Shown here: piece after piece, positions 32,829-40,726 of the stretch
How the letters are laid out: each line of letters begins with the position of its first letter
Position numbering within the stretch: the stretch's first letter is position 1
Origin: Agathobacter ruminis
GTDB taxonomy: Bacteria; Bacillota; Clostridia; Lachnospirales; Lachnospiraceae
DNA: 43,357 nucleotides
Reading direction: 5' to 3'
NCBI RefSeq assembly: GCF_002735305.1
Contig: NZ_PDYG01000002.1
Coordinates: forward strand, 1 to 43,357
Translations under genes and position numbers: made by a program
Notes under the pieces: generated by a model
Told to the model about the DNA's origin: nothing
The model's database searches: none
Seen by the model: only the letters and a program-made list of their open reading frames with translations

Positions 32829-33442
32829 TTGAGGTAAGGGATTTATCATTAACGATTAAAGAGAAACAATTATTGAACAAGATTGACATGGTTGCAAAGA
32901 GCGGAGAAATCACCGGACTTGTCGGTCCGAACGGCTCCGGCAAGACATTAATTATGAAATGTATCTGCGGTTTCTTTTCTTCTTATGAAGGAGAAATTGT
33001 ATTAGATGGAAAACCTGCTACGGAGGAAGAAAGAAAAAATATTGGTGCAATTATAGAGACTCCGGGCTTTATTCCATATTATTCCGGTTATAAGAATTTA
33101 AAAATTCTCGCACAGATTAATAAAAAGTGTTCGAAACAGGATATTTATGATAGTATGAATACAGTCGGATTGGATCCGTGTGATCGACGCCCTATTCGCA
33201 AATATTCGCTTGGTATGCGACAACGCCTTGGGGTGGCACAGACTCTGATGGAGGATCCGGCTATATTAATCATGGATGAACCTTTTAACGGATTGGATGC
33301 AGAGATGACGGAGAAGCTTCGCAATCGTCTGAATGAGGAAGCCAATAAAGGCAAGACAATCATTTTAAGTTCTCATAATCCGATTGATATTGAGATGTTG
33401 TGCAATCAGACTTATTATATTCAAAAAGGTTCCATAAAATAA
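32825..33442 (+). CDS. ABC transporter ATP-binding protein
   Basis: 205 residues from GTG 32825, which overlaps the previous stop (GTGA). It has Walker A GPNGSGKT (about residues 35-42), Q-loop GAIIETPG, signature YSLGMRQRLG, Walker B ILIMDEPFNGLD and H-loop SSH, all intact. The short, compact form and YSLGMRQ signature are typical of ABC-2 exporters for antimicrobial peptides and of self-immunity transporters. With the two membrane proteins it forms a complete exporter. Confidence 0.93.
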   Translation: MIEVRDLSLTIKEKQLLNKIDMVAKSGEITGLVGPNGSGKTLIMKCICGFFSSYEGEIVLDGKPATEEERKNIGAIIETPGFIPYYSGYKNLKILAQINKKCSKQDIYDSMNTVGLDPCDRRPIRKYSLGMRQRLGVAQTLMEDPAILIMDEPFNGLDAEMTEKLRNRLNEEANKGKTIILSSHNPIDIEMLCNQTYYIQKGSIK

Positions 33443-33458
33443 GAATAAGGATGGTTCC

Positions 33459-34526
33459 ATGGAAGAACAAAAGCATAAGCGCAGAATTCATTATTCGGGA
33501 AAGTATCCGAAGAAATTCGAGGAAAAATATAAAGAGCATAATCCACAGAAATATGCGGATACGATTGCGCATGTCATAGAAAAAGGCAGCACGCCTGCAG
33601 GAATGCATATCTCGATTATGGTGCAGGAAATCCTGGACTTTTTGCAGATAAAGCCGGGACAGCAGGGGCTTGATGCGACGCTCGGTTATGGTGGACACAC
33701 CAGGCGCATGTTGGAACAACTGAACGGAAATGGATGCATTTACGGGCTGGATGTCGATCCGATTGAGTCGGAGAAGACGACGAAGCGATTGCGTGATTTG
33801 GGATTTGATGAGAACCGGTTCCAATTCCGCTTGACCAATTTTGCAAATATCGATGAGGTTGCTTCTGAGGCTGGAAAGTTTGACTTCATCCTGGCGGATC
33901 TTGGGGTTTCATCCATGCAGATTGACAATCCACAGCGCGGCTTTTCTTATAAAATTGACGGACCGCTTGATTTGCGGATGAATCCGAACAAGGGCAGCAG
34001 TGCGGCACAGCGCCTGCGCGAGATTACCAAGGAAGAATTTGTAGGCATGCTGATTGAAAACTCCGATGAGCCCTATGCACAGGAGATTGCCGATAAGGTA
34101 TTCTTCCGAATGCAAAAGGGTGCGGCAATGGATACGACGACTGAACTTCGTGAGGCAATCGAGGCAGCGCTGGTCTATTTGTCAAAAGACGAGCGTGCCG
34201 AAGCTGTCAAGAAGTCATGCCAGCGAACCTTTCAGGCACTGCGCATCGATGTAAACAGTGAATTTGAAGTGCTTTATGCATTTTTGGATAAGCTTCCATC
34301 TGTTTTGAAACCGGGAGGGAGAGTGGCGATTTTGACATTTCATTCGGGAGAAGACCGCCTGGTGAAGCGGGCATTTAAAGAGGGATACCAAAATGGTATT
34401 TATTCAGAAATCTGCAGGGATGTCATACGACCTTCCGCACAGGAATGTCGTATGAATCCGCGTGCAAAATCCACCAAAATGAGATGGGCAGTGCGCAGTA
34501 CTGCAGATTTGTGCACGATAGATTAG
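33459..34526 (+). CDS. rsmH: RsmH-like 16S rRNA (cytosine-N4) methyltransferase
   Basis: 355 residues. AdoMet motif DATLGYGGHTRRMLEQL (about 69-85), GLDVDP, then DLGVSSMQIDNPQRGFSY and DLRMNP are diagnostic of the MraW/RsmH family, which methylates C1402 in the ribosomal P site; FHSGEDRLVKRAFK and NPRAKSTKMRWAVR follow. It is longer at the N-terminus (about 45 basic residues) and lies outside the division/cell-wall cluster where rsmH normally sits, so it may be a second copy. It converges with the minus-strand ATPase gene, overlapping by 4 nt. Confidence 0.9.
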   Translation: MEEQKHKRRIHYSGKYPKKFEEKYKEHNPQKYADTIAHVIEKGSTPAGMHISIMVQEILDFLQIKPGQQGLDATLGYGGHTRRMLEQLNGNGCIYGLDVDPIESEKTTKRLRDLGFDENRFQFRLTNFANIDEVASEAGKFDFILADLGVSSMQIDNPQRGFSYKIDGPLDLRMNPNKGSSAAQRLREITKEEFVGMLIENSDEPYAQEIADKVFFRMQKGAAMDTTTELREAIEAALVYLSKDERAEAVKKSCQRTFQALRIDVNSEFEVLYAFLDKLPSVLKPGGRVAILTFHSGEDRLVKRAFKEGYQNGIYSEICRDVIRPSAQECRMNPRAKSTKMRWAVRSTADLCTID

Positions 34527-36007
34527 TGTAATATTTTCAGTACACGAGCGCGGTCTAAAATGACTTTCTCGATTTTTTCCGTTTCAATTGTATAGAGCGC
34601 ATTGGCAACCAAATGCTCCGCATCCTGTTCAAGGTCGCGGATGCCGGACAGATTCCGATGTTTTTCGATGACGGCATCAATGCCGTCCTTCGTCAGAACA
34701 CATTCTTCCGGGGAGAGGCCGATGCGCTTTAATACTTTCGGAAATGCATATTTTTCAAAAATGATTGCCTTCTCTTCCGGTGAATAATCCGGAATCTCAA
34801 TTACCGCAAAGCGCGACATCAAAGGCGCGGAAATCATGGATTTTTCATTTGCAGTGGCAATAGGATAGACCCCGCTGGTAGGAATCATACATTCCATGTA
34901 ATTGTCGGTAAATCCCAAATTGTCCAGCAAAGTCAAAAGTACATCGGCCGGATTGCCGTTACCCTTTCCGGAATTGGCCTTGTCCAGCTCGTTGATGATA
35001 AAGACCTGATTGGAAGTGCCCGCAGAAGCGAATGCCTCCATAATGATTCCCGGCTTGGCATTGGCATAGATGCGCGAACTTCCGGTCAACTGTTCTGGAT
35101 CGTTGATGGAACTCATATCCAATGTGGTCCAAGGCAACTTTAATATCTTGGCAACCGCATATGCAATTTGCGATTTTCCGGTTCCTGCCGGTCCGATAAT
35201 CAATAGTCCGTAAGCCGGAAGCGTATGGGTGCGATTGATCTGAATAATGGTCTCCATAACGCGCTGCTTGACGGATTCCATTCCATATAATTCTTCATCC
35301 AGAATCCGGCGTGCTTCCACCGGATCAATGGATTCAAAATAATTATTTTTCCACTGAATATTCATCATCATTGAAAGCGCACGCTGTGCATGGCGACGCT
35401 CCTCCACAGTGACTTCATGAGAATTGGCAACTGCCAGATTTCTGCGTGCCCACAGCCGGATATTGTCCGGGAGTGTCCGCCCGGCGCATGTGATAAAATC
35501 AGTAATGCTTTGCAGGCTTGTCAGCTTCATATCGTCGCCTTCGGCCTCCGGATCGTCCTCTTCCATATCATCTGTCGGAGCATCGCTTGCCAGGAGTCTT
35601 TCCATCATAAATTCCAGGAATCCATCGGAAGCCGACAGCTTATTGCCTCCATTGAATGCATTCTCGCGTATCTTATATACCGCATATCCACGGTCGGTAT
35701 TTTCACCCGACAGCTTGACCTGGATATGGTTTTCACCGAGCCATTTTAAAAGTGCAACAAATCTGATATCAATTTCCAAAATGTCGGCAGATATCATGCC
35801 TTCTCCATCCAATTCAAATTCAAACGAGGTTCGTTTGACCGGATTGGTAAAGACTCCGTTCGCATGATGTGCCCACTTTCGTTTTGAATGATCGATTACC
35901 ATAATCGGCGCATCCGCAGTTGCAATTGACGCAGATGACTGAAATGTGGTATAGGTGCAAACAGACTGGTTGTCCGGGGTGGTTGATGTGAAGTCGAATA
36001 CTGGCAT
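34523..36007 (-). CDS. MoxR-like AAA+ ATPase
   Basis: 494 residues. The AAA+ core is in the C-terminal half: Walker A GPAGTGKS (about 262-269), Walker B VFIINELDKA and sensor-like TANEKSMISAPLMSRFA. The N-terminal ~200 residues have no clear domain and include an acidic segment MEEDDPEAEGDD. MoxR-type ATPases remodel or load metal into partner proteins, often with a VWA protein, and none is next to it. The start ATG (36005-36007) is preceded by CAAAGGAGAG, which belongs to the left end of the adjacent transposable element. Confidence 0.88.
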   Translation of the reverse strand: MPVFDFTSTTPDNQSVCTYTTFQSSASIATADAPIMVIDHSKRKWAHHANGVFTNPVKRTSFEFELDGEGMISADILEIDIRFVALLKWLGENHIQVKLSGENTDRGYAVYKIRENAFNGGNKLSASDGFLEFMMERLLASDAPTDDMEEDDPEAEGDDMKLTSLQSITDFITCAGRTLPDNIRLWARRNLAVANSHEVTVEERRHAQRALSMMMNIQWKNNYFESIDPVEARRILDEELYGMESVKQRVMETIIQINRTHTLPAYGLLIIGPAGTGKSQIAYAVAKILKLPWTTLDMSSINDPEQLTGSSRIYANAKPGIIMEAFASAGTSNQVFIINELDKANSGKGNGNPADVLLTLLDNLGFTDNYMECMIPTSGVYPIATANEKSMISAPLMSRFAVIEIPDYSPEEKAIIFEKYAFPKVLKRIGLSPEECVLTKDGIDAVIEKHRNLSGIRDLEQDAEHLVANALYTIETEKIEKVILDRARVLKILH

Positions 36008-36101
36008 TTTCTCTCCTTTGGGGACGGGGGTCAGCGGATAGTCAGGTGTCCCTAAAGGTGTAGTACCCCGTCCCCAAAGGAGAGAAGGGTGTCCCTAAAG
36101 G
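36008..36101. repeat. Left inverted end of RAYT element
   Basis: 94 bp, inverse complement of 37147-37240 with four mismatches. Internally it is itself a hairpin with 21-bp arms at 36009-36029 and 36066-36086 and a 36-nt centre, carrying GGGGAC-type motifs. Its outer edge abuts the start codon of the ATPase gene. Confidence 0.93.
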
Positions 36102-36165
36102 TAAAATCTAGCCGCAAATGCTCCATCCATTTTTATTAAATAATACTAAAAAATAATTCGTTCAC

Positions 36166-36193
36166 TTGCAATTTTATCAGAAGTTGTTATACT
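36166..36193 (+). promoter_or_regulatory. Probable transposase promoter
   Basis: TTGCAA (36166-36171), 16 bp, TATACT (36188-36193). The region from 36194 to 36368 has only an AT-rich leader and an AAAGGAG ribosome site near 36354. Confidence 0.6.
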
Positions 36194-36368
36194 AATCTAG
36201 CATAAAGTATTATTTTCTGTATTTTTATTCGACATACTTCTTTTAATATGAGGGATCTGCAATGCATATTCGAATCATCTTTTACGACAGGATGATCAGC
36301 TTCGCCGGATATTTTTCTATCCGATTTTTCATGTGGTGTTAATTAAATAGAGAAAGGAGAATCTAAGA

Positions 36369-37127
36369 ATGCCAAGAAAGGCAAGGGAGAAGGCGTATAC
36401 TGGTATTTACCATGTGATTTTACGCGGAAATAACAAACAGATTATTTTTGAAACTGTGGAGGACTATGAGAAGTTTTTGGAATTGCTGAAACTATATAAG
36501 GAGGAATGTGGGTTTAAACTGTTTGCATATTGTTTGATGGATAATCATATCCATTTATTGGTAGGGGAAACGAAAATGGAATTACATTCCTTTATTGCAA
36601 GAATTGCAGGACACTATGCGAAATGGTATAATTTCAAATATCGTCGATATGGATATTTGTTTCAGGATCGGTTTAAAAGCGAACCGGTAAATGATGTTCC
36701 GTATTTTTTAACTGTTTTTCGTTATATTTTGCAAAATCCATATAAGGCAAAACTGGTTGCTTCAATCGCTGATTATCAATGGTCCAGCTATCATGCATTG
36801 AAAAATATGGATAGCTCTTTCGTGGATATATATGAATTATTGAACTGTTTTCAGAACAAGAAGGAATGTATGAAATATCTGCATGAGCAAGAGCAGGCAG
36901 AATGCATGGAATATACATCTTCCAAACGGTTGGAGGATGCAGATGCAATTGCGAAAGTTTTGGAAATTTCCGGACTGGATTCTGTTTCTCAATTGCAGCA
37001 GATTGCGATGACGAAAAGAAATCAAATTATAAGAAAAATACTGAAGCATGGTATTCCAGTCAAACAGATGGCCAGAATAACCGGAATATCGACATATATT
37101 ATCAAAAAAATAAAAAACAGACGGTGA
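36369..37127 (+). CDS. REP-associated tyrosine transposase (Y1/HUH family, RAYT)
   Basis: 252 residues. It has the N-terminal PRKAREKAYTGIYHVILRG signature, the HUH-type motif DNHIHLLV (about 58-65), and FRYILQNPYKAKLV and YQWSSYHAL that mark the TnpA_REP-like family. A helix-turn-helix-like tail (MARITGISTYIIKKIKN) ends the protein. Such enzymes cut single-stranded hairpin repeats. The gene is complete and sits between the two 94-bp inverted hairpin repeats that are its expected substrate. AAAGGAG precedes the ATG. Confidence 0.92.
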   Translation: MPRKAREKAYTGIYHVILRGNNKQIIFETVEDYEKFLELLKLYKEECGFKLFAYCLMDNHIHLLVGETKMELHSFIARIAGHYAKWYNFKYRRYGYLFQDRFKSEPVNDVPYFLTVFRYILQNPYKAKLVASIADYQWSSYHALKNMDSSFVDIYELLNCFQNKKECMKYLHEQEQAECMEYTSSKRLEDADAIAKVLEISGLDSVSQLQQIAMTKRNQIIRKILKHGIPVKQMARITGISTYIIKKIKNRR

Positions 37128-37146
37128 CTTGGCGCGATTTTTTTTG

Positions 37147-37240
37147 CCTTTGGGGACACCCTTCTCTCCTTTGGGGACGGGGTACTATACCTTTAGGGAC
37201 ACACGACTATCCGCTGACCCCCGTCCCCAAAGGAGAGAAA
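37147..37240. repeat. Right inverted end of RAYT element
   Basis: 94-bp partner of 36008-36101, with 21-bp hairpin arms at 37162-37182 and 37219-37239. Its outer edge supplies CAAAGGAGAG and ends one base before the next gene's ATG. Confidence 0.93.
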
Positions 37241-37241
37241 G

Positions 37242-38276
37242 ATGCTGAACTTTGCCAGTGACTACATTGCCGGAGCACATCCTGCAATCTTGAAGAAACT
37301 TGAAGAAACCAATATGGAGCTGCTGCCGGGATATGGAACGGACCATTATACTGCGCAGGCCAAAGAAAAAATAAAGAATGCCTGTCATTGCCAGGATGCG
37401 GATGTGTATTTTTTGGTAGGTGGGACCCAAACCAATTCGACAATTATCGGTGCAATGCTTGCTGATTACGAAGGTGTTGTATCTGCGGACACTGGCCATA
37501 TCAATGCGCATGAAGCAGGCGCTGTGGAATATACCGGACATAAGGTGCTGACCATTCCGGGACATGACGGAAAAATCGATGCGAAGGAGCTGAAAGATTA
37601 CATTGCCGGATTTTATGGGGATGATAATTATACGCATATGGTATTCCCGGGGATGGTTTATATTTCATATCCGACAGAATACGGAACCATTTATTCGAAG
37701 GATGAGATGGAGCAGATTCATGCAATATGCAAACAATATGATATTCCGTTATTTGTGGACGGTGCGCGTCTCGGATACGGGCTGGCGAGTAAGGAAAGCG
37801 ATTTGACGCTGGAGACACTGGCTGCAAATTGCGATGTATTTTATATTGGTGGAACCAAAGTGGGAGCTTTGTTTGGAGAAGCTGTGGTTTTCACACATGC
37901 GAATGCGCCGAAGCATTTTTATACGATGACAAAACAGCACGGGGCAATGCTGGCAAAAGGCTGGCTGACAGGATTGCAATATGATGTGCTGTTTACAGAC
38001 GACCTGTATATGCAAGTGAGCCGCCATGCAATTGAAATGGCAGAAAAATTAAAAGAAATCTTAAAAAAACATGGCATGAATTTTTATTTGGAATCCCCAA
38101 CAAACCAACAGTTTGTTATAATTGAAGATGAGAAGGCGCGACAGCTTGAGAAGCATGTAGTGACAAGCTTCTGGGAAAAATATGATGAAACGCATACGGT
38201 GATCCGGTTCGCAACAGCCTGGTCGACCACTGAGGAAAATCTCGAGGCGTTGAATCAGGTCCTCGCGCAGCTATAA
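37242..38276 (+). CDS. Threonine aldolase / beta-eliminating lyase family (PLP)
   Basis: 344 residues, fold type I PLP enzyme. LPGYGTDHYTAQAKEKI and GGTQTNS bind PLP phosphate; VDGARLGYG carries the PLP Asp, and IGGTKVGALFGEA holds the Schiff-base lysine (about residue 203). It likely cleaves L-threonine or allo-threonine to glycine and acetaldehyde, although related aminotransferase-like lyases are possible. The start has its ribosome site inside the right end of the RAYT element. Confidence 0.9.
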   Translation: MLNFASDYIAGAHPAILKKLEETNMELLPGYGTDHYTAQAKEKIKNACHCQDADVYFLVGGTQTNSTIIGAMLADYEGVVSADTGHINAHEAGAVEYTGHKVLTIPGHDGKIDAKELKDYIAGFYGDDNYTHMVFPGMVYISYPTEYGTIYSKDEMEQIHAICKQYDIPLFVDGARLGYGLASKESDLTLETLAANCDVFYIGGTKVGALFGEAVVFTHANAPKHFYTMTKQHGAMLAKGWLTGLQYDVLFTDDLYMQVSRHAIEMAEKLKEILKKHGMNFYLESPTNQQFVIIEDEKARQLEKHVVTSFWEKYDETHTVIRFATAWSTTEENLEALNQVLAQL

Positions 38277-38301
38277 ATGATTTGGAAAAGGGGAAGGACG
38301 A

Positions 38302-38679
38302 TTGAATATTTATCTGGTGGAAAATAGTTTTCATTTAAAAGAGGGACTGGATTCCGAATTTCTGGTTATCGCAAAAGATGAAGCGCATGCAAAACAGGAG
38401 TGTTTGAGAATGCTTGCAGAGGATCAGGATATGCATCTGACCTGTGTAAAAGAGGATATCGAAAGCTTAAAAAGAGGCGTTGCAAAATATGATAACACGG
38501 CGCATTCTGACGATCCTGCCGATCAATTTATGCGACGTGCAATCGAGCGAAATAAGGAGACCATTATCAGATTATCAAATCTGGTATCCAATTTTAACGG
38601 CTATAAAAGCGAATGTCTGCGCGTTCGGAAAATCAATCCGCGCCTGAAAAACGGACAGGTGCAATATGAGGATCTGTAA
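38302..38679 (+). CDS. Conserved-looking small protein of unknown function
   Basis: 125 residues, no membrane segment. It begins MNIYLVENSFHLKEGLDSEF, then a Lys/Glu-rich helical centre and a basic end. The start is TTG 38302 with GAAGGA just upstream; no nearby ATG is available. It follows the aldolase by 25 nt and may be co-transcribed. I do not recognise a family. Confidence 0.68.
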   Translation: MNIYLVENSFHLKEGLDSEFLVIAKDEAHAKQECLRMLAEDQDMHLTCVKEDIESLKRGVAKYDNTAHSDDPADQFMRRAIERNKETIIRLSNLVSNFNGYKSECLRVRKINPRLKNGQVQYEDL

Positions 38680-38806
38680 ATGACCTGCAAAAACAAACCA
38701 CTTGTTCCCAATAATTGACCTGTTGGTCAGAATCGCTTGAATCCATATCTGCCTGTGTTAGGATGAAAATGTCAACGGAAACGGCATATGTATATGGAGG
38801 AAAGAT

Positions 38807-39055
38807 ATGATGAAAATGGAATTGTTTAATCACGCGAGTTGCTTACAGCCTGCAAGCGTGCCGGCCTGGGCAAAAGCAGAGGGGCTCGAAATAACGGATC
38901 CGTTGGAGCAAATCTGGCGGGTGTCTAATTTGGTGCAGATTCCACGGAAATGCGCAATCAGACGAATTGTGGCAAAAGCGCTTTATCGCATCGCAAACCA
39001 GTTGGCGCATAGTGCAGATGGGAAAAAGCATATGAAACCGGTCGAATTATACTAA
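38807..39055 (+). CDS. Small basic protein of unknown function
   Basis: 82 residues from ATG 38807 (ATGGAGGAAAG upstream; a second ATG is next to it). It has two cysteines, no signal or membrane segment and a helical, basic C-terminal half (IRRIVAKALYRIANQL). A 9-bp tandem repeat runs through and past its stop codon. No family recognised. Confidence 0.6.
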   Translation: MMKMELFNHASCLQPASVPAWAKAEGLEITDPLEQIWRVSNLVQIPRKCAIRRIVAKALYRIANQLAHSADGKKHMKPVELY

Positions 39056-39082
39056 TTATATGAATTATATGAATCATATGAA
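39056..39082 (+). repeat. 9-bp tandem repeat after a stop codon
   Basis: Three direct 9-bp units (TTATATGAA twice, then TCATATGAA). The same period extends back into the last codons and stop of the preceding gene. Confidence 0.85.
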
Positions 39083-39130
39083 ATCAATTGAACATGTGCA
39101 ATACCGGTACATGCAAATCTGATCAATAGA

Positions 39131-39169
39131 ATCTCTATATCATAGCAGATATGATATAGAGATTTTTTG
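39131..39169 (+). terminator. Intrinsic terminator
   Basis: A 14-bp stem (ATCTCTATATCATA 39131-39144, TATGATATAGAGAT 39150-39163), 5-nt loop, six T. Confidence 0.92.
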
Positions 39170-39191
39170 TTTTGCATTTTTGAAAAAAGAC

Positions 39192-39220
39192 TTGAAAAAG
39201 CAAACAAATGTTCGTATAAT
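39192..39220 (+). promoter_or_regulatory. Promoter of the radical SAM repair pair
   Basis: TTGAAA (39192-39197), 17 bp, TATAAT (39215-39220). The spacer contains a LexA-like box. Confidence 0.85.
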
Positions 39221-39249
39221 AAAAATAACAAAAGTCGAACAAACATTCG
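39201..39249 (+). promoter_or_regulatory. Two LexA (SOS) boxes
   Basis: Box 1, CAAACAAATGTTCG (39201-39214), lies in the -35/-10 spacer; box 2, CGAACAAACATTCG (39236-39249), is just after the start site. Each differs from the Gram-positive CGAAC-N4-GTTCG palindrome at one position. Repression by LexA and induction by DNA damage are expected. Confidence 0.75.
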
Positions 39250-39262
39250 GATGGTGATAGAG

Positions 39263-40726
39263 ATGGGACAATCGGTACCTGCGGTTACTTTGGAAAAAAG
39301 TATAGAGGAAAAATTAAAGATTCTGTCGGATGCGGCGAAGTATGATGTAGCATGTACCTCAAGCGGATCTGATCGCAGAGGTCAGAAAGGGATGCTGGGC
39401 AATTCTGTTGCTGCGGGCGTATGTCATGCCTTTGCGGCAGATGGGAGATGCATCTCATTATTGAAGATCCTGATGTCGAATCATTGTGTCTATGACTGCA
39501 AGTATTGCATCAATCGCAAATCCAATGATATTGCGCGTGCTACCTTTACGCCGCAGGAAATCTGCGAATTAACAGTAGAGTTTTACCGTCGCAATTATAT
39601 AGAGGGATTGTTTTTGAGTTCCGGAGTGTTGAATAATCCGAATGAGACGATGGAAAAAATGTGCCAGACACTGCGATTGCTCCGCACGGTCTATCATTTC
39701 AACGGATATATTCATGTAAAGGCGATTCCGGGGGCTTCGGCAGAATTGCTCTATTCGGCCGGACTACTTGCCGATCGTATCAGTCTGAATATGGAACTGC
39801 CGACACAGGCAAGCTTGGGAAAACTGTGTCCTAATAAACATATGAATCAAATCATACGGCCAATGAATTGTATTTCAGAGACGATTGCGGTGAACCGGAT
39901 TGCACATGGGAAAACTGCAAGGCTTGATCGCGCCGGAATCAACCGCCATCTGGAGAATTCCATCTTTGGCGAAACAAGCCGACGCATTGAGGCTAATGCA
40001 GCGCAGAGTCTTCAGACAATGCGATTCCAATATCCTGCAGAGCGGATGGATGCCCTGTTACATCGCGATTTTGCGCCCGCCGGACAGAGTACACAGATGA
40101 TTATCGGAGCGACGGAGGAGACGGATTTTGAACTGATACGAACGAGTCAGCAATTATATCAGTCATTTGATTTGAAACGCGTTTTTTATTCCGGATATAT
40201 CCCGATTAATGACGATACCGCATTGCCGGAAATCGGGACGCCGGTTCCGCTGCTGCGTGAACACCGCTTATACCAGGCAGACTGGTTGATGCGCTTTTAT
40301 GGTTTTCATGCAAATGAATTATTGTCAGAGGAGCAGCCGTTTTTCGACCGGCATATCGATCCGAAATGCGAATGGGCCTTGCGCCATTTGGGAGATTTTC
40401 CGGTCGAAATCAACCGTGCGTCTTACGATCAGCTCTTGCGTGTGCCCGGAATCGGGCCGACAGGAGTCAAGAAAATCATGAGCGCAAGAAGGTATGGCTC
40501 GGTAAACTTTGACATGCTGAAAAAAATGCATATCGCTTTGAAACGGGCACAATATTTTATAACATGCAACGGGAAAATGCTTTATCCGATTCCAATTTCA
40601 CAGAATTTTATCCGCAATCAGCTGACTGATCTGGATCGAGTGGAGATTGCAAAGATAGAAGGCAATACAGTGACCTATCAACAGATGAACCTGTTTCGTG
40701 ATTTTCATATGGAGGGGCAGGCATGA
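39263..40726 (+). CDS. Radical SAM putative DNA modification/repair protein
   Basis: 487 residues from ATG 39263 (another in-frame ATG at 39251; the frame is open to 39167). The CxxxCxxC of radical SAM enzymes is in NHCVYDCKYCINRKSND, with GLFLSSGVLN as the SAM-binding loop. A helix-hairpin-helix DNA-binding motif follows near the C-terminus (LLRVPGIGPTGVKKIMSARR). This matches a family known as putative DNA modification/repair radical SAM proteins, which occurs with the TIGR03915 partner encoded next. Chemistry is unknown. It ends 4 nt into the partner gene. Confidence 0.9.
   Translation: MGQSVPAVTLEKSIEEKLKILSDAAKYDVACTSSGSDRRGQKGMLGNSVAAGVCHAFAADGRCISLLKILMSNHCVYDCKYCINRKSNDIARATFTPQEICELTVEFYRRNYIEGLFLSSGVLNNPNETMEKMCQTLRLLRTVYHFNGYIHVKAIPGASAELLYSAGLLADRISLNMELPTQASLGKLCPNKHMNQIIRPMNCISETIAVNRIAHGKTARLDRAGINRHLENSIFGETSRRIEANAAQSLQTMRFQYPAERMDALLHRDFAPAGQSTQMIIGATEETDFELIRTSQQLYQSFDLKRVFYSGYIPINDDTALPEIGTPVPLLREHRLYQADWLMRFYGFHANELLSEEQPFFDRHIDPKCEWALRHLGDFPVEINRASYDQLLRVPGIGPTGVKKIMSARRYGSVNFDMLKKMHIALKRAQYFITCNGKMLYPIPISQNFIRNQLTDLDRVEIAKIEGNTVTYQQMNLFRDFHMEGQA

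Larger units (their letters stand above)
36008..37240 (+). mobile_element. RAYT transposable unit, 1.23 kb
   Basis: The unit comprises both inverted ends, the promoter and the transposase gene, and fills the entire gap between two divergent start codons. I see no target-site duplication: the base adjoining the left end belongs to the ATPase start codon and the one adjoining the right end is G. Hairpin-based HUH elements usually leave none. Confidence 0.85.

Noticed and set aside
36008-37240. The inverted repeats as ends of a classical DDE insertion sequence
   Set aside because: The enclosed gene is an HUH-type RAYT, the ends are hairpins and there is no target duplication, so a cut-and-paste IS is unlikely.
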